The notes under the pieces were generated by a model. It searched no databases. It worked only from the letters and a program-made list of their open reading frames with translations, and was not told the origin of the DNA. Both the position numbers and the translations under genes were made by a program. A stretch of 10,345 nt of DNA from an uncultured Alphaproteobacteria bacterium (GTDB lineage Bacteria > Pseudomonadota > Alphaproteobacteria > Rhizobiales > Ancalomicrobiaceae), in assembly GCA_937892955.1 (NCBI GenBank), contig CALBKH010000075.1:1-10345 (forward strand). Direction: 5' to 3'. Shown piece after piece: positions 1 through 6,291 of the stretch (the first letter of the stretch is position 1; every line of letters starts with the position of its first letter).

Positions 1-59
1 GAATCACGTCAGTAGACGGTCGTCGAGGGCTATCCGCGCACAGGTCTCATGATACCGGG

Positions 60-93
60 CTGATGAATTTCGGACTCGTCCGAAATTCATCAG
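60..93. repeat. Perfect 16-bp-arm hairpin, left unit
   Basis: CTGATGAATTTCGGAC at 60-75 is the exact reverse complement of GTCCGAAATTCATCAG at 78-93, with TC at 76-77 between them. In RNA the closing pair would open to give a 15-bp stem with a CTCG tetraloop. No T-run follows on either strand, so it is not a standard intrinsic terminator. Confidence 0.9.
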
Positions 94-135
94 CGTTACG
101 GCCTGACCGGCCGACGCCCGTTCGGGCTTGCCATC

Positions 136-172
136 GCCCATGAAGTTCTGAACAGGTCAGAACTTCATGGGC
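136..172. repeat. Perfect 16-bp-arm hairpin, right unit, just past nadD
   Basis: GCCCATGAAGTTCTGA at 136-151 pairs exactly with TCAGAACTTCATGGGC at 157-172 around a 5-nt loop (ACAGG on the plus strand). It begins 18 nt after the nadD stop codon on the minus strand, so it would form at the 3' end of the nadD transcript. It lacks a T-run and may act as a 3' end stabiliser or simply be a repeat insertion. Confidence 0.9.
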
Positions 173-190
173 TCGGTATGAGAAGCTCGT

Positions 191-784
191 TCAAGCGGTG
201 AGGCCGCGCCGCCTCAACTCGGTCGACGACAGCGCCACCCGCGGGCCGTGCAGGAACACCCACGCCGGCGGATGGCGTTGCGCCAGGGTCGGCGCATCGA
301 TCTCGCGCAGGCGAAAATCCGCGAGCGCCTGCGCCGCCGGCGCATGCAGCGCGGCGAGCGACGCCTCGGGACGATCGACCACCGCGATCGGCACCGTCGC
401 GGCGATGCGCCGCCAGTGTTGCCAACGGTGGAAGCCGGCGAGATTGTCCGCCCCCATCACCCAGACGAAACGCACCGACGGCGCCATACCGGCGAGCCGC
501 TCCACCGTCCGCCACGTGTAGGGCGAGCCGAAACCGGCTTCGAGCGCGCTCACCACGATGCGCGGGTCGTCGAGGAGACGCCGGGTGGCGGCGAGCCGCC
601 GTCCCAGGCTCGCCAGATCGGCCCGGCTCTTCAAGGGATTGCCCGGCGTCACCAGCACCCACAGCCGATCGAGCGCCAGCCGCTCCATCGCCGTGCGGGC
701 GACGTGGAGGTGGCCGAGATGCGGCGGATTGAACGACCCGCCGAGCAGACCGATCCTCAGACCCGGCGCCGTCGGCGGGATCAT
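191..784 (-). CDS. nadD: Nicotinate-nucleotide adenylyltransferase
   Basis: The product (197 aa) transfers AMP from ATP to nicotinate mononucleotide, making deamido-NAD in the cytoplasmic NAD pathway. It has the nucleotidylyltransferase N-terminal signature GGSFNPPHLGH (residues 15-25, with the HxGH-type PHLGH), the NadD-typical MGADNL (110-115) and the C-terminal SSTELR (186-191) that matches the (I)SSTxIR motif. The length is normal for the family. The start is uncertain: the ATG at 784 has no good Shine-Dalgarno site, and a GTG at 802 would add six residues. It lies 64 nt after proA on the same strand and is probably the last gene of the transcript visible here. In related genomes rsfS usually follows; no such gene fits in the remaining 190 bases. 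Confidence 0.95.
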   Translation of the reverse strand: MIPPTAPGLRIGLLGGSFNPPHLGHLHVARTAMERLALDRLWVLVTPGNPLKSRADLASLGRRLAATRRLLDDPRIVVSALEAGFGSPYTWRTVERLAGMAPSVRFVWVMGADNLAGFHRWQHWRRIAATVPIAVVDRPEASLAALHAPAAQALADFRLREIDAPTLAQRHPPAWVFLHGPRVALSSTELRRRGLTA

Positions 785-848
785 GAGATCGGCGCGGGCC
801 ACCCCCTCACCCCAGACGGTCGTGCCGGATCGCGCCGCGTCGCTCACC

Positions 849-2141
849 TCAGGGCCTGACCTGTCCGGTGCCGCGCACCCGATATTTGAACGAAACGAGC
901 TGATCGACCCCGACCGGACCGCGCGCATGCATCTTGCCGGTGGCGATGCCGATCTCCGCCCCCATGCCGAATTCACCGCCGTCGGCGAACTGGGTCGAGG
1001 CGTTCCACAACAGGATCGCCGAGTCGATCTCGTTCATGAAGCGCTCGGCGGTGGCGGCGTCGTCGGTGACGATCGCCTCGGTGTGGTGCGAGCCGTAGCG
1101 TTCGATGTGATCGATCGCCCCCTTCACCCCGTCGACCAGACCGACGGTGATGATCGCATCGAGATATTCGGTCGACCAGTCGACCTCGCTCGCCGGCACC
1201 GCGTCGGGCACCACCGCCCGAACCTCGTCCGACGCCCGGATCTCGCAACCCGCGGCACGCAGGGCGGCGATGATCGGCTTCAGGTGCGTCGCCGCGCAGG
1301 CGCGATCGACCAGCAGCGTCTCGGCCGCACCGCAGATGCCGGTGCGCCGCATCTTGGCGTTGACGACGATCTTCTCCGCCATGGCGAGATCGGCGGCCGC
1401 ATCGACATAGACGTGGCAGATGCCCTCGAGATGGCTGAACACCGGGACGCGAGCGTCCTGTTGGACCCGCGCCACCAGCGACTTGCCGCCGCGCGGAACG
1501 ATGACGTCGATGGCGCCGGAGAGACCGGCGAGCATCGCTCCGACCGCGGCGCGATCGGCGGTCGGCACCAGTTGCACCGCATCCTCCGGAAGGCCGGCAC
1601 CGGCGAGCCCGCGACGCAGCGCCGCGACGATCGCCGACGACGAGCGCAGCGCGTCGGAGCCGCCGCGCAGGATCGCCGCGTTCCCGGCCTTCAGGCACAG
1701 CGCCCCGGCGTCGGCGGTGACGTTGGGCCGGCTCTCGTAGATGATGCCGACGACCCCGAGCGGTGTCGCCACGCGCTCGATGTGGAGCCCGTTGGGGCGG
1801 TCCCATGCGGCGAGCACCCGGCCGACCGGATCGCCGAGCGCGGCGATATCCTCGAGGCCCTTGGCCATCGCCTCGATGCGCTCCGGGGTCAGCGTCAGCC
1901 GGTCGATGAAGCTCGACGCCAACCCCTTGGCCCTGCCGTCGGCGACGTCGGCGGCGTTGGCGGCGAGGATCTCGGTCGTGGCGCCACGGATCTCGGTGGC
2001 CATCGCCCGAAGCGCGGCGTTCTTCACCTCGGTCGAGGCGACGGCGAGGCCGCGGGCGGCGGCGCGGGCGCGGGCGCCCATCTCCTCCATCAGGGCTTCG
2101 ACGGTGACACCGTCCGTCACGCGAGCGATGTGGGTCATCAT
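849..2141 (-). CDS. proA: Gamma-glutamyl phosphate reductase
   Basis: The product (430 aa) reduces gamma-glutamyl phosphate with NADPH to glutamate-5-semialdehyde, step two of proline synthesis. It belongs to the aldehyde dehydrogenase superfamily. The catalytic cysteine is Cys270 in RRTGICGAAETLLVD. The family signature VDGVKGAIDHIERYGSHHTE spans about residues 336-355, and the C-terminal block from STQFADGGEFGMGAEIG (382-398) to GPVGVDQLVSFKY is typical. The length is normal. Its ATG overlaps the proB stop in ATGA, so the two genes are translationally coupled. A GAGGGGGGA stretch precedes two adjacent ATG codons (2141 and 2138), and either could start the protein, a one-residue difference. 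Confidence 0.97.
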   Translation of the reverse strand: MMTHIARVTDGVTVEALMEEMGARARAAARGLAVASTEVKNAALRAMATEIRGATTEILAANAADVADGRAKGLASSFIDRLTLTPERIEAMAKGLEDIAALGDPVGRVLAAWDRPNGLHIERVATPLGVVGIIYESRPNVTADAGALCLKAGNAAILRGGSDALRSSSAIVAALRRGLAGAGLPEDAVQLVPTADRAAVGAMLAGLSGAIDVIVPRGGKSLVARVQQDARVPVFSHLEGICHVYVDAAADLAMAEKIVVNAKMRRTGICGAAETLLVDRACAATHLKPIIAALRAAGCEIRASDEVRAVVPDAVPASEVDWSTEYLDAIITVGLVDGVKGAIDHIERYGSHHTEAIVTDDAATAERFMNEIDSAILLWNASTQFADGGEFGMGAEIGIATGKMHARGPVGVDQLVSFKYRVRGTGQVRP

Positions 2142-3259
2142 TCCCCCCTCAGCACCATGTGATCGCGGTGGATCAGCTCCTTGCGACCGGTATAGCCGAG
2201 AATTTCCTCGATTTCATGGGTCTTGCGGCCGAGCAGGGCCTTCGCCTCGGCGGCGTCCCAGGCGACGAGACCGCGCCCCAGTTCCTCGCCCGCCGGGCCG
2301 AGGATGCGAATCGCGTCGCCGCGCTCGAACTTGCCGTCGACCGCGGTGCAGCCGGCGGGCAGCAGGCTCTTGCCGGAGCGCAGCGCCCTGACCGCACCGG
2401 CATCGACCCTGACCGCGCCGCGCGCGTCGAGCGATCCGGCGATCCACTTCTTGCGCGCCGTCACCGGATCGGCGGCGGGCAGGAACCACGTCGACGGCTC
2501 CCCGGCCGAGATCGCGGCGAGCGGCGACAGACGCTTGCCCAGCGTGATCACCATGGCGGTGCCGCCATCCGTGGCGATCTTGGCGGCGTCGATCTTGGTC
2601 TTCATGCCGCCGCGCGACAGTTCCGACCCGGCGCCGCCGGCCATCGCCTCGATCTCCGGCGTGATCTTCTCGACCAGCGGGATGAGTTCGGCATTCGGAT
2701 CCTGGTTGGGCGGCGCGGTGTAGAGACCGTCGATGTCGGAGAGCAGCACCAGACAGTCGGCGCCGACCATGGTGGCGACGCGCGCCGCCAGCCGGTCGTT
2801 GTCGCCGTAGCGGATCTCGGTGGTCGCCACCGTGTCGTTCTCGTTGATGATCGGGATCGCCCGGCGCTCCAGGAGCGTGCCGAGGGTGGCGCGCGCATTG
2901 AGATAGCGCCGCCGGTCCTCGGTGTCGTCGAGGGTGAGCAGCACCTGCGCGGCGATCAGCCCGTGCGTTCCGAGGATTTCGGAATAGGCCCGCGCCAGCG
3001 CGATCTGGCCGACCGACGCCGCCGCCTGGCTCTCTTCGAGCGCCAGCGCCCGCTTCGGCAGGCCGAGCCGGCCACGCCCCAGCGCGATCGCGCCGGAGGA
3101 GACCAGCAGGATCTCTCGGCCGTCCCGCGCCAGCGCCACCACGTCCTGGGCGAGGCTCTCCAGCCACGGCCAGTGGATGTCGCCGGTCGCCCGGTCGACG
3201 AGCAGCGCCGAGCCGATCTTGACGACGATACGACGGTAGTCTTCCAGGCGGCGGATCAT
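2138..3259 (-). CDS. proB: Glutamate 5-kinase
   Basis: The product (373 aa) phosphorylates glutamate with ATP to gamma-glutamyl phosphate, the first and normally proline-inhibited step of proline synthesis. The amino acid kinase domain covers about residues 8-255, with VVKIGSALL (12-20), VSSGAI (53-58), INENDTV (138-144), GDNDRLAA (152-159) and GGMKTKIDAA (217-226). A PUA domain follows at about 278-355, giving the usual kinase-PUA layout and length. The start codon at 3259 matches the family N-terminus; its Shine-Dalgarno site is weak. It shares a 4-nt overlap with proA and lies 144 nt after obgE. A 19-nt inverted repeat sits 25 nt upstream of the start. Confidence 0.97.
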   Translation of the reverse strand: MIRRLEDYRRIVVKIGSALLVDRATGDIHWPWLESLAQDVVALARDGREILLVSSGAIALGRGRLGLPKRALALEESQAAASVGQIALARAYSEILGTHGLIAAQVLLTLDDTEDRRRYLNARATLGTLLERRAIPIINENDTVATTEIRYGDNDRLAARVATMVGADCLVLLSDIDGLYTAPPNQDPNAELIPLVEKITPEIEAMAGGAGSELSRGGMKTKIDAAKIATDGGTAMVITLGKRLSPLAAISAGEPSTWFLPAADPVTARKKWIAGSLDARGAVRVDAGAVRALRSGKSLLPAGCTAVDGKFERGDAIRILGPAGEELGRGLVAWDAAEAKALLGRKTHEIEEILGYTGRKELIHRDHMVLRGE

Positions 3260-3284
3260 GGCGGGCTTGTCCGGTGAAGAAGCG

Positions 3285-3303
3285 TCGCGATCACCGATCG
3301 CGA
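3285..3303. promoter_or_regulatory. 8-bp-arm inverted repeat upstream of proB
   Basis: TCGCGATC at 3285-3292 and GATCGCGA at 3296-3303 are exact reverse complements around ACC. The repeat ends 25 nt upstream of the proB start. It could be an operator or an RNA hairpin next to the weak proB ribosome site. No T-run follows. The rest of the 144-nt gap has GCGTC-rich sequence near the obgE stop and no clear promoter. Confidence 0.5.
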
Positions 3304-3403
3304 ACCCTGGAACGGGGACGGCCGCACGGGATTAGGCGTGATCCGGCGACCGATCAAGCGCCGCGGCGACGAACCGACGCGACGCGAAGACGCGCACGAC
3401 GCG

Positions 3404-4447
3404 TCACGGTCGCCACGGTTGCGCCGGGGAGGTGGGATGTTCGAGTTCCTCGGCGGCGTCGGCGCCGTCGATGGCGCGCATCACCGCGCGCAACGTCTTC
3501 TCGACGTTCTCGCCGGTCGGCGCCGAGAGCTCCAGCGGCACCCGCCGCGCCGCCTTCTTCAACGCCGCCGCCTTCTCCGCCCGTTCCTCGGGTAGGAGCG
3601 CGTCGACCTTGGTCAGCGCCACGATCTCCGGTTTCTGGGCGAGACCGCCGCCATAGGCCTTGAGCTCCTTGCGGATCACCTTGTAGGCGGTGGCGACGTC
3701 CTCCTGGGTGCCGTCGACGAGATGCAGCAGCACCCGGCAGCGCTCGACGTGACCGAGGAAGCGATCGCCGAGCCCGAGCCCCTCGTGGGCGCCTTCGATC
3801 AGACCGGGGATGTCGGCCAGCACGAATTCGCGCGCATCGACGCGCACCACGCCGAGACCGGGGTGCAGCGTGGTGAAGGGATAATCGGCGATCTTCGGCT
3901 TGGCGGCCGTCACCGAGGCGAGGAAGGTCGACTTGCCGGCATTGGGCAGACCGACCAGACCGGCGTCGGCGATGAGCTTCAGCCGGAGCCAGATCGTCTT
4001 CTCCTCACCCTCCTCGCCGGGATTGGCGCGACGCGGCGCCCGGTTGGTCGACGACTTGAAATGGTCGTTGCCGAAGCCGCCGTTGCCGCCGCGGCCGAGC
4101 AGCACCCGCGTCCCGACTTGTGTCATGTCGGCGATCACCGTCTCGCCGTCCTCGTCGAGGATCTCGGTGCCCTTGGGCACCGCGAGCACGACGTCGTCGC
4201 CCTTGGCCCCGTGACGGTTGCGGCCCATGCCGTGGCCGCCGGTCTTCGCCTTGAAATGCTGCTGGTAGCGATAGTCGATGAGGGTGTTGAGGCCGTCGAC
4301 GCATTCCGCCCAGACGTCGCCGCCGCGCCCGCCGTCGCCGCCGTCGGGACCGCCGAACTCGATGAACTTCTCGCGGCGGAAGGAGACGCATCCGGCACCG
4401 CCGTCGCCGGAGCGGATATGGACCTTGGCCTGATCGAGGAACTTCAT
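3404..4447 (-). CDS. obgE: Obg family GTPase, 50S ribosome assembly
   Basis: The product (347 aa) is the Obg/CgtA GTPase that binds the large ribosomal subunit and is essential in most bacteria. The glycine-rich Obg fold covers about residues 1-158 (repeated GGDGG-type runs at 32-43 and GRGGNGGFGN at 118-127). The G domain follows with P-loop GLPNAGKST (166-174), switch I DYPFTTL (188-194), DIPG (212-215), TKVD (279-282) and SAPTG (308-312). It ends soon after the G domain, without the extra C-terminal OCT domain of Gram-positive homologues, as in other alphaproteobacteria. The start at 4447 gives the family N-terminus MKFLDQA and has GAGGTG 5 nt upstream. It sits between the GNAT gene and proB. 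Confidence 0.98.
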   Translation of the reverse strand: MKFLDQAKVHIRSGDGGAGCVSFRREKFIEFGGPDGGDGGRGGDVWAECVDGLNTLIDYRYQQHFKAKTGGHGMGRNRHGAKGDDVVLAVPKGTEILDEDGETVIADMTQVGTRVLLGRGGNGGFGNDHFKSSTNRAPRRANPGEEGEEKTIWLRLKLIADAGLVGLPNAGKSTFLASVTAAKPKIADYPFTTLHPGLGVVRVDAREFVLADIPGLIEGAHEGLGLGDRFLGHVERCRVLLHLVDGTQEDVATAYKVIRKELKAYGGGLAQKPEIVALTKVDALLPEERAEKAAALKKAARRVPLELSAPTGENVEKTLRAVMRAIDGADAAEELEHPTSPAQPWRP

Positions 4448-4461
4448 CGTCTCACCTCACC

Positions 4462-4483
4462 GGTGGCGGGCTCACCCGCCACC
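4462..4483. repeat. Stem-loop A in the GNAT-obgE gap
   Basis: GGTGGCGGG (4462-4470) pairs perfectly with CCCGCCACC (4475-4483) around CTCA. On the minus strand the core reads GGCGGGTGAGCCCGCC. It ends 14 nt before the obgE start and just upstream of its ribosome site. There is no T-run. Confidence 0.75.
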
Positions 4484-4496
4484 TCATTCTCGGGCG

Positions 4497-4514
4497 CGGC
4501 GGGTTCACCCGCCG
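4497..4514. repeat. Stem-loop B in the GNAT-obgE gap
   Basis: CGGCGGG (4497-4503) pairs perfectly with CCCGCCG (4508-4514) around TTCA. On the minus strand the core is GGCGGGTGAACCCGCC, one loop base different from stem-loop A. It starts 8 nt after the GNAT stop codon. No T-run follows, so it is not a typical terminator. Confidence 0.75.
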
Positions 4515-4522
4515 TCACGCCC

Positions 4523-5125
4523 TCACGCGCTGCGCGCCTCGTCGACACGCTTCGACGCCCAGTTCTTCAGCGACATCCAGATCGACCGTTCCAGCCGGAA
4601 GCGGTCGATCGGCACCATGCCGCGATGATAGAGCGACGGCCCCATGCCCGACCCGGCGAACTGGAAACCGCACTTCTCCAGCACTCGCCGCGACGACCCG
4701 TTGGTCACCCGTGCCGTCGCCGCCACCGCGTCGACGCCGAGACGGCCGAAGGCGAGATCGACGATCGCCTGCACCGCCTCGGTCGCGTAGCCCTTGCCCC
4801 AATGGGGCCGGCCGATCCAGTAGCCGACGACGAAACGCTCGCCGTCGCGCGGCATCAGGCTGACCGTGCCGATGAACTCGTCGGTCTCGGCCTTGAGGTA
4901 GACGCCGAGATTGATCCGCCGGAGGCTCACCTCGATGTTGTCGATGTAGGCGTGGGCGTCGTCGAGACCGTAGGGGTGCGGCAGGATCGACAGGTTCTCG
5001 GCGATCGCGGCGTCGTTCGCCAGTTCCGCCATGCGCGCCGCGTCGGCCCGCGTCGGCCGGCGCAGCACCAGCCGCGGGGTTTCGAGCGTCAGGCTCGGAT
5101 CGGGAACTTCGGGTGTCGTGCTCAT
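4523..5125 (-). CDS. GNAT family N-acetyltransferase (RimJ/RimL-like)
   Basis: The product (200 aa) carries a single GNAT fold that would transfer an acetyl group from acetyl-CoA to an amine; the acceptor is unknown. The N-terminal LETPRLVLRRPTRADA (14-29) is typical of the RimJ/RimL subgroup. The acetyl-CoA binding motif A is visible as VGYWIGRPHWGKGYATEAV (100-118), and NGSSRRVLEKCGF (142-154) is the usual beta6/alpha4 block. The ATG at 5125 has a strong GGAGGAG site 6 nt upstream. In Hyphomicrobiales a GNAT gene often lies between rpmA and obgE, which hints at a ribosomal or housekeeping target, but that is inference from position only. A terminator upstream separates it from rpmA, so it may need its own promoter or read-through. 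Confidence 0.93.
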   Translation of the reverse strand: MSTTPEVPDPSLTLETPRLVLRRPTRADAARMAELANDAAIAENLSILPHPYGLDDAHAYIDNIEVSLRRINLGVYLKAETDEFIGTVSLMPRDGERFVVGYWIGRPHWGKGYATEAVQAIVDLAFGRLGVDAVAATARVTNGSSRRVLEKCGFQFAGSGMGPSLYHRGMVPIDRFRLERSIWMSLKNWASKRVDEARSA

Positions 5126-5173
5126 CTCGAGCTCCTCCGGGGGATACCGTCGCTTGCGCGCGGAATGGGGCGG

Positions 5174-5209
5174 AAAAACGAAAGGGGAGGATGGTGTCCC
5201 ATCTCCCCC
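5174..5209 (-). terminator. Intrinsic terminator after rplU-rpmA
   Basis: On the minus strand GGGGAGATGG pairs with CCATC and TCCCC (one bulged base) around a short loop (hairpin 5184-5208). It is followed directly by TTTCGTTTTTCC (5183-5172). This has the standard stem plus U-tract form, and it lies about 90 nt downstream of the rpmA stop. Confidence 0.8.
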
Positions 5210-5252
5210 GCTCGTTCGCCCTCGGAGGGCTTCGGAGATCAGCGACTTCGCG

Positions 5253-5279
5253 CCGCCGGGGTCTTCGGGACACCGGCGG
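5253..5279. other. Stem-loop 3' of rpmA
   Basis: CCGCCGG (5253-5259) pairs with CCGGCGG (5273-5279). After one G-A mismatch the stem continues as GTC/GAC closing a 5-nt TTCGG loop. It starts 21 nt after the rpmA stop on the minus strand, ahead of the terminator, and has no T-run. It may protect the 3' end of the rplU-rpmA message. Confidence 0.55.
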
Positions 5280-5300
5280 ATCGAAGGACCATTCGCCGGG

Positions 5301-5573
5301 TTACTCCGCAGCTGCCGCCGTATTCGGCGTTACGGAGATGTAGATGCGACCGTTGGCTTTGGCGTCGAAGCGGACGCGGCCCTCGGTGGTGGCGAAGATC
5401 GTGTGATCACGACCCATGCCGACGCCGGCGCCCGGATGCCACTTGGTGCCGCGCTGACGCGCGATGATGTTGCCCGGGACCACGGCCTGGTCGCCGAACT
5501 TCTTGATGCCGAGGCGCTTGGATTCGGAATCGCGTCCGTTGCGGGACGAACCGCCGGCCTTCTTGTGAGCCAT
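5301..5573 (-). CDS. rpmA: 50S ribosomal protein bL27
   Basis: The product (90 aa) is bL27, a large-subunit protein whose N-terminal tail reaches toward the peptidyl transferase centre. The N-terminus MAHKKAGGSSRNGRDSESK (1-19), then RLGIKK, the IIARQRGTKWHPG block (36-48) and GMGRDHTIFA (52-61) are family hallmarks. There is no N-terminal extension of the kind cleaved in Firmicutes. The short Ala-rich end (NTAAAAE) is variable in the family. AAGGAG lies 7 nt upstream of the ATG at 5573. It follows rplU by 96 nt in the conserved rplU-rpmA pair and ends before an intrinsic terminator. Confidence 0.99.
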   Translation of the reverse strand: MAHKKAGGSSRNGRDSESKRLGIKKFGDQAVVPGNIIARQRGTKWHPGAGVGMGRDHTIFATTEGRVRFDAKANGRIYISVTPNTAAAAE

Positions 5574-5643
5574 CGTGGTGCTCCTTCTGTCTTCGCCCTT
5601 CGCGCGCCGATCGGCGTCCTGCGTCGGGGTCTCGTCTCATCTC

Positions 5644-5661
5644 GCCGGCCGTGGGGCCGGC
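5644..5661. other. Stem-loop between rplU and rpmA
   Basis: GCCGGCC (5644-5650) pairs exactly with GGCCGGC (5655-5661) around GTGG. It starts 8 nt after the rplU stop on the minus strand. There is no T-run, so it more likely tunes message stability or the rplU to rpmA ratio than ends transcription. Confidence 0.6.
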
Positions 5662-5669
5662 GCTTCGGA

Positions 5670-5978
5670 TCAGGCGTTGATCGCGGTGATCTTCACCTTG
5701 GTCTGTTCCTGGCGGTGACCTTCCTTGCGGCGCCAGCTCTTGCGGCGGCGCTTCTTGAAGATGATCACCTTCTTGGCGCGGCCCTGCTCGACCACGGTGC
5801 CGGAAACGGTGGCGCCCGCCACGGTGGGAGCGCCGACGACGGTGGTCTCACCGCCGACGAGAAGAACCTGATCGAACGTGACCGCATCGCCCGCCTCGCC
5901 GGCGACCTTCTCGATGGTGATCACGTCGTCGGCGGCGACCTTGTACTGCTTGCCGCCCGTCTTGATGACCGCGAACAT
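5670..5978 (-). CDS. rplU: 50S ribosomal protein bL21
   Basis: The product (102 aa) is bL21, which binds 23S rRNA in the large subunit. The N-terminus MFAVIKTGGKQYKV (1-14) and the basic block IIFKKRRRKSWRRKEGHRQ (72-90), followed by TKVKI, are the family signature. The length is standard, without the long C-terminal extension found in some rhizobial bL21 proteins. A GAGGTAAGAG stretch precedes the ATG at 5978. It is the first gene of the rplU-rpmA unit. A consensus-like promoter about 280 nt upstream would give it an unusually long leader rich in hairpins. Confidence 0.99.
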   Translation of the reverse strand: MFAVIKTGGKQYKVAADDVITIEKVAGEAGDAVTFDQVLLVGGETTVVGAPTVAGATVSGTVVEQGRAKKVIIFKKRRRKSWRRKEGHRQEQTKVKITAINA

Positions 5979-6251
5979 GTATCTCTTACCTCGTTTTCGT
6001 CACGCGCCCTTCGGCGCCGTGCCGTCACCCGTCGAGACGGCCGTCTCGATGGGCTCCGATGCCCTCCACCACCGGTGGAACGTCCCGTCGAGCCTTCGCT
6101 CGGGCGGGTGCATCGTCGCACGGACTTGGAAACGACCGAAACCGGTCCTCGATCCACCCTCTCGGAAGATCCGGGAGGAGGGAGCGGGTCCGGTGGCCGT
6201 GAAAGCCTCGGGCAGCGCTGGAAGCCGGAAGATCCCGGCTCGTCGCGAATG
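5979..6251 (-). promoter_or_regulatory. Long structured leader of rplU mRNA (candidate cis-regulatory RNA)
   Basis: If transcription starts about 7 nt after the -10 box at 6258-6263, the leader is about 270 nt. It contains no convincing gene. In transcript order the hairpins are: 6240-6223 (AGCCGG/CCGGCT), about 6173-6163 (CGG/CCG around AGATC-like loop bases), 6147-6134 (GACCG/CGGTC), 6108-6084 (CCCG plus CGAGC arms around a 4-nt loop), 6079-6065 (TCCACC/GGTGGA) and 6053-6028 (26-nt dyad). Ribosomal protein operons often use such leaders for feedback control; here that role is inferred only from length and structure. Confidence 0.45.
6028..6053. other. 26-nt near-perfect palindrome in rplU leader
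   Basis: TCGAGACGG (6032-6040) and CCGTCTCGA (6041-6049) form a perfect 18-bp palindrome. It is extended past one G/T position by CCC (6028-6030) and GGG (6051-6053). It lies 50-75 nt upstream of the rplU start. It could be a DNA operator half-site pair or an RNA stem. Confidence 0.65.
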
Positions 6252-6257
6252 GCCGGC

Positions 6258-6285
6258 AATATACGGAGAGGCCTCCGCTTGTCAA
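6258..6285 (-). promoter_or_regulatory. Sigma70-type promoter for rplU-rpmA
   Basis: On the minus strand a perfect -35 TTGACA (6285-6280) is followed after 16 nt by a -10 TATATT (6263-6258, five of six consensus bases). The spacer contains the 8-bp palindrome GAGGCCTC. The strength fits a ribosomal protein operon. Confidence 0.75.
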
Positions 6286-6291
6286 CGAAAG

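Larger units (their letters stand above)
45..183. repeat. Inverted pair of palindromic repeat units (REP/BIME-like)
   Basis: Two related units face each other. The plus-strand unit is TCTCATGATACCGGGC at 45-60 running into a hairpin at 60-93. The minus-strand unit is TCTCATACCGAGCCC read from 183 to 169, running into a hairpin at 172-136. The heads match once a 3-nt GAT insertion is allowed, and the hairpin arms share ATGAAnTTCnGA. At the two variable positions both arms have changed together, so each stem stays perfectly paired. Between them lie smaller GC dyads (GGCC at 100-103 and 109-112; GCCCG at 116-120 with CGGGC at 123-127). There is no open frame, transposase or clear target duplication. 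The arrangement is like bacterial REP pairs (BIMEs); the family name is not known to me. Confidence 0.7.

Noticed and set aside
60..172. Intrinsic terminators for nadD
   Set aside because: The stems are strong, but neither is followed by a T-run on the minus strand.
45..183. Miniature transposable element (MITE) with terminal inverted repeats
   Set aside because: The ends are inverted, but I see no target-site duplication, and the internal hairpins fit a pair of REP-like units better. It remains possible.
785..976. N-terminal extension of NadD from an upstream ATG at 976
   Set aside because: The extra 64 residues overlap the end of proA in another frame and do not resemble NadD, whose fold begins just after the ATG at 784.
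558..2162. Long plus-strand open frame antisense to nadD and proA
   Set aside because: It is a product of high GC codon bias on the opposite strand; the translation is low-complexity Arg/Asp/Gly-rich with no family features, while proA and nadD are unmistakable.
3722..5467. Long plus-strand open frame antisense to obgE, the GNAT gene and rpmA
   Set aside because: It crosses three well-supported genes and an intrinsic terminator, and has no recognisable domain.
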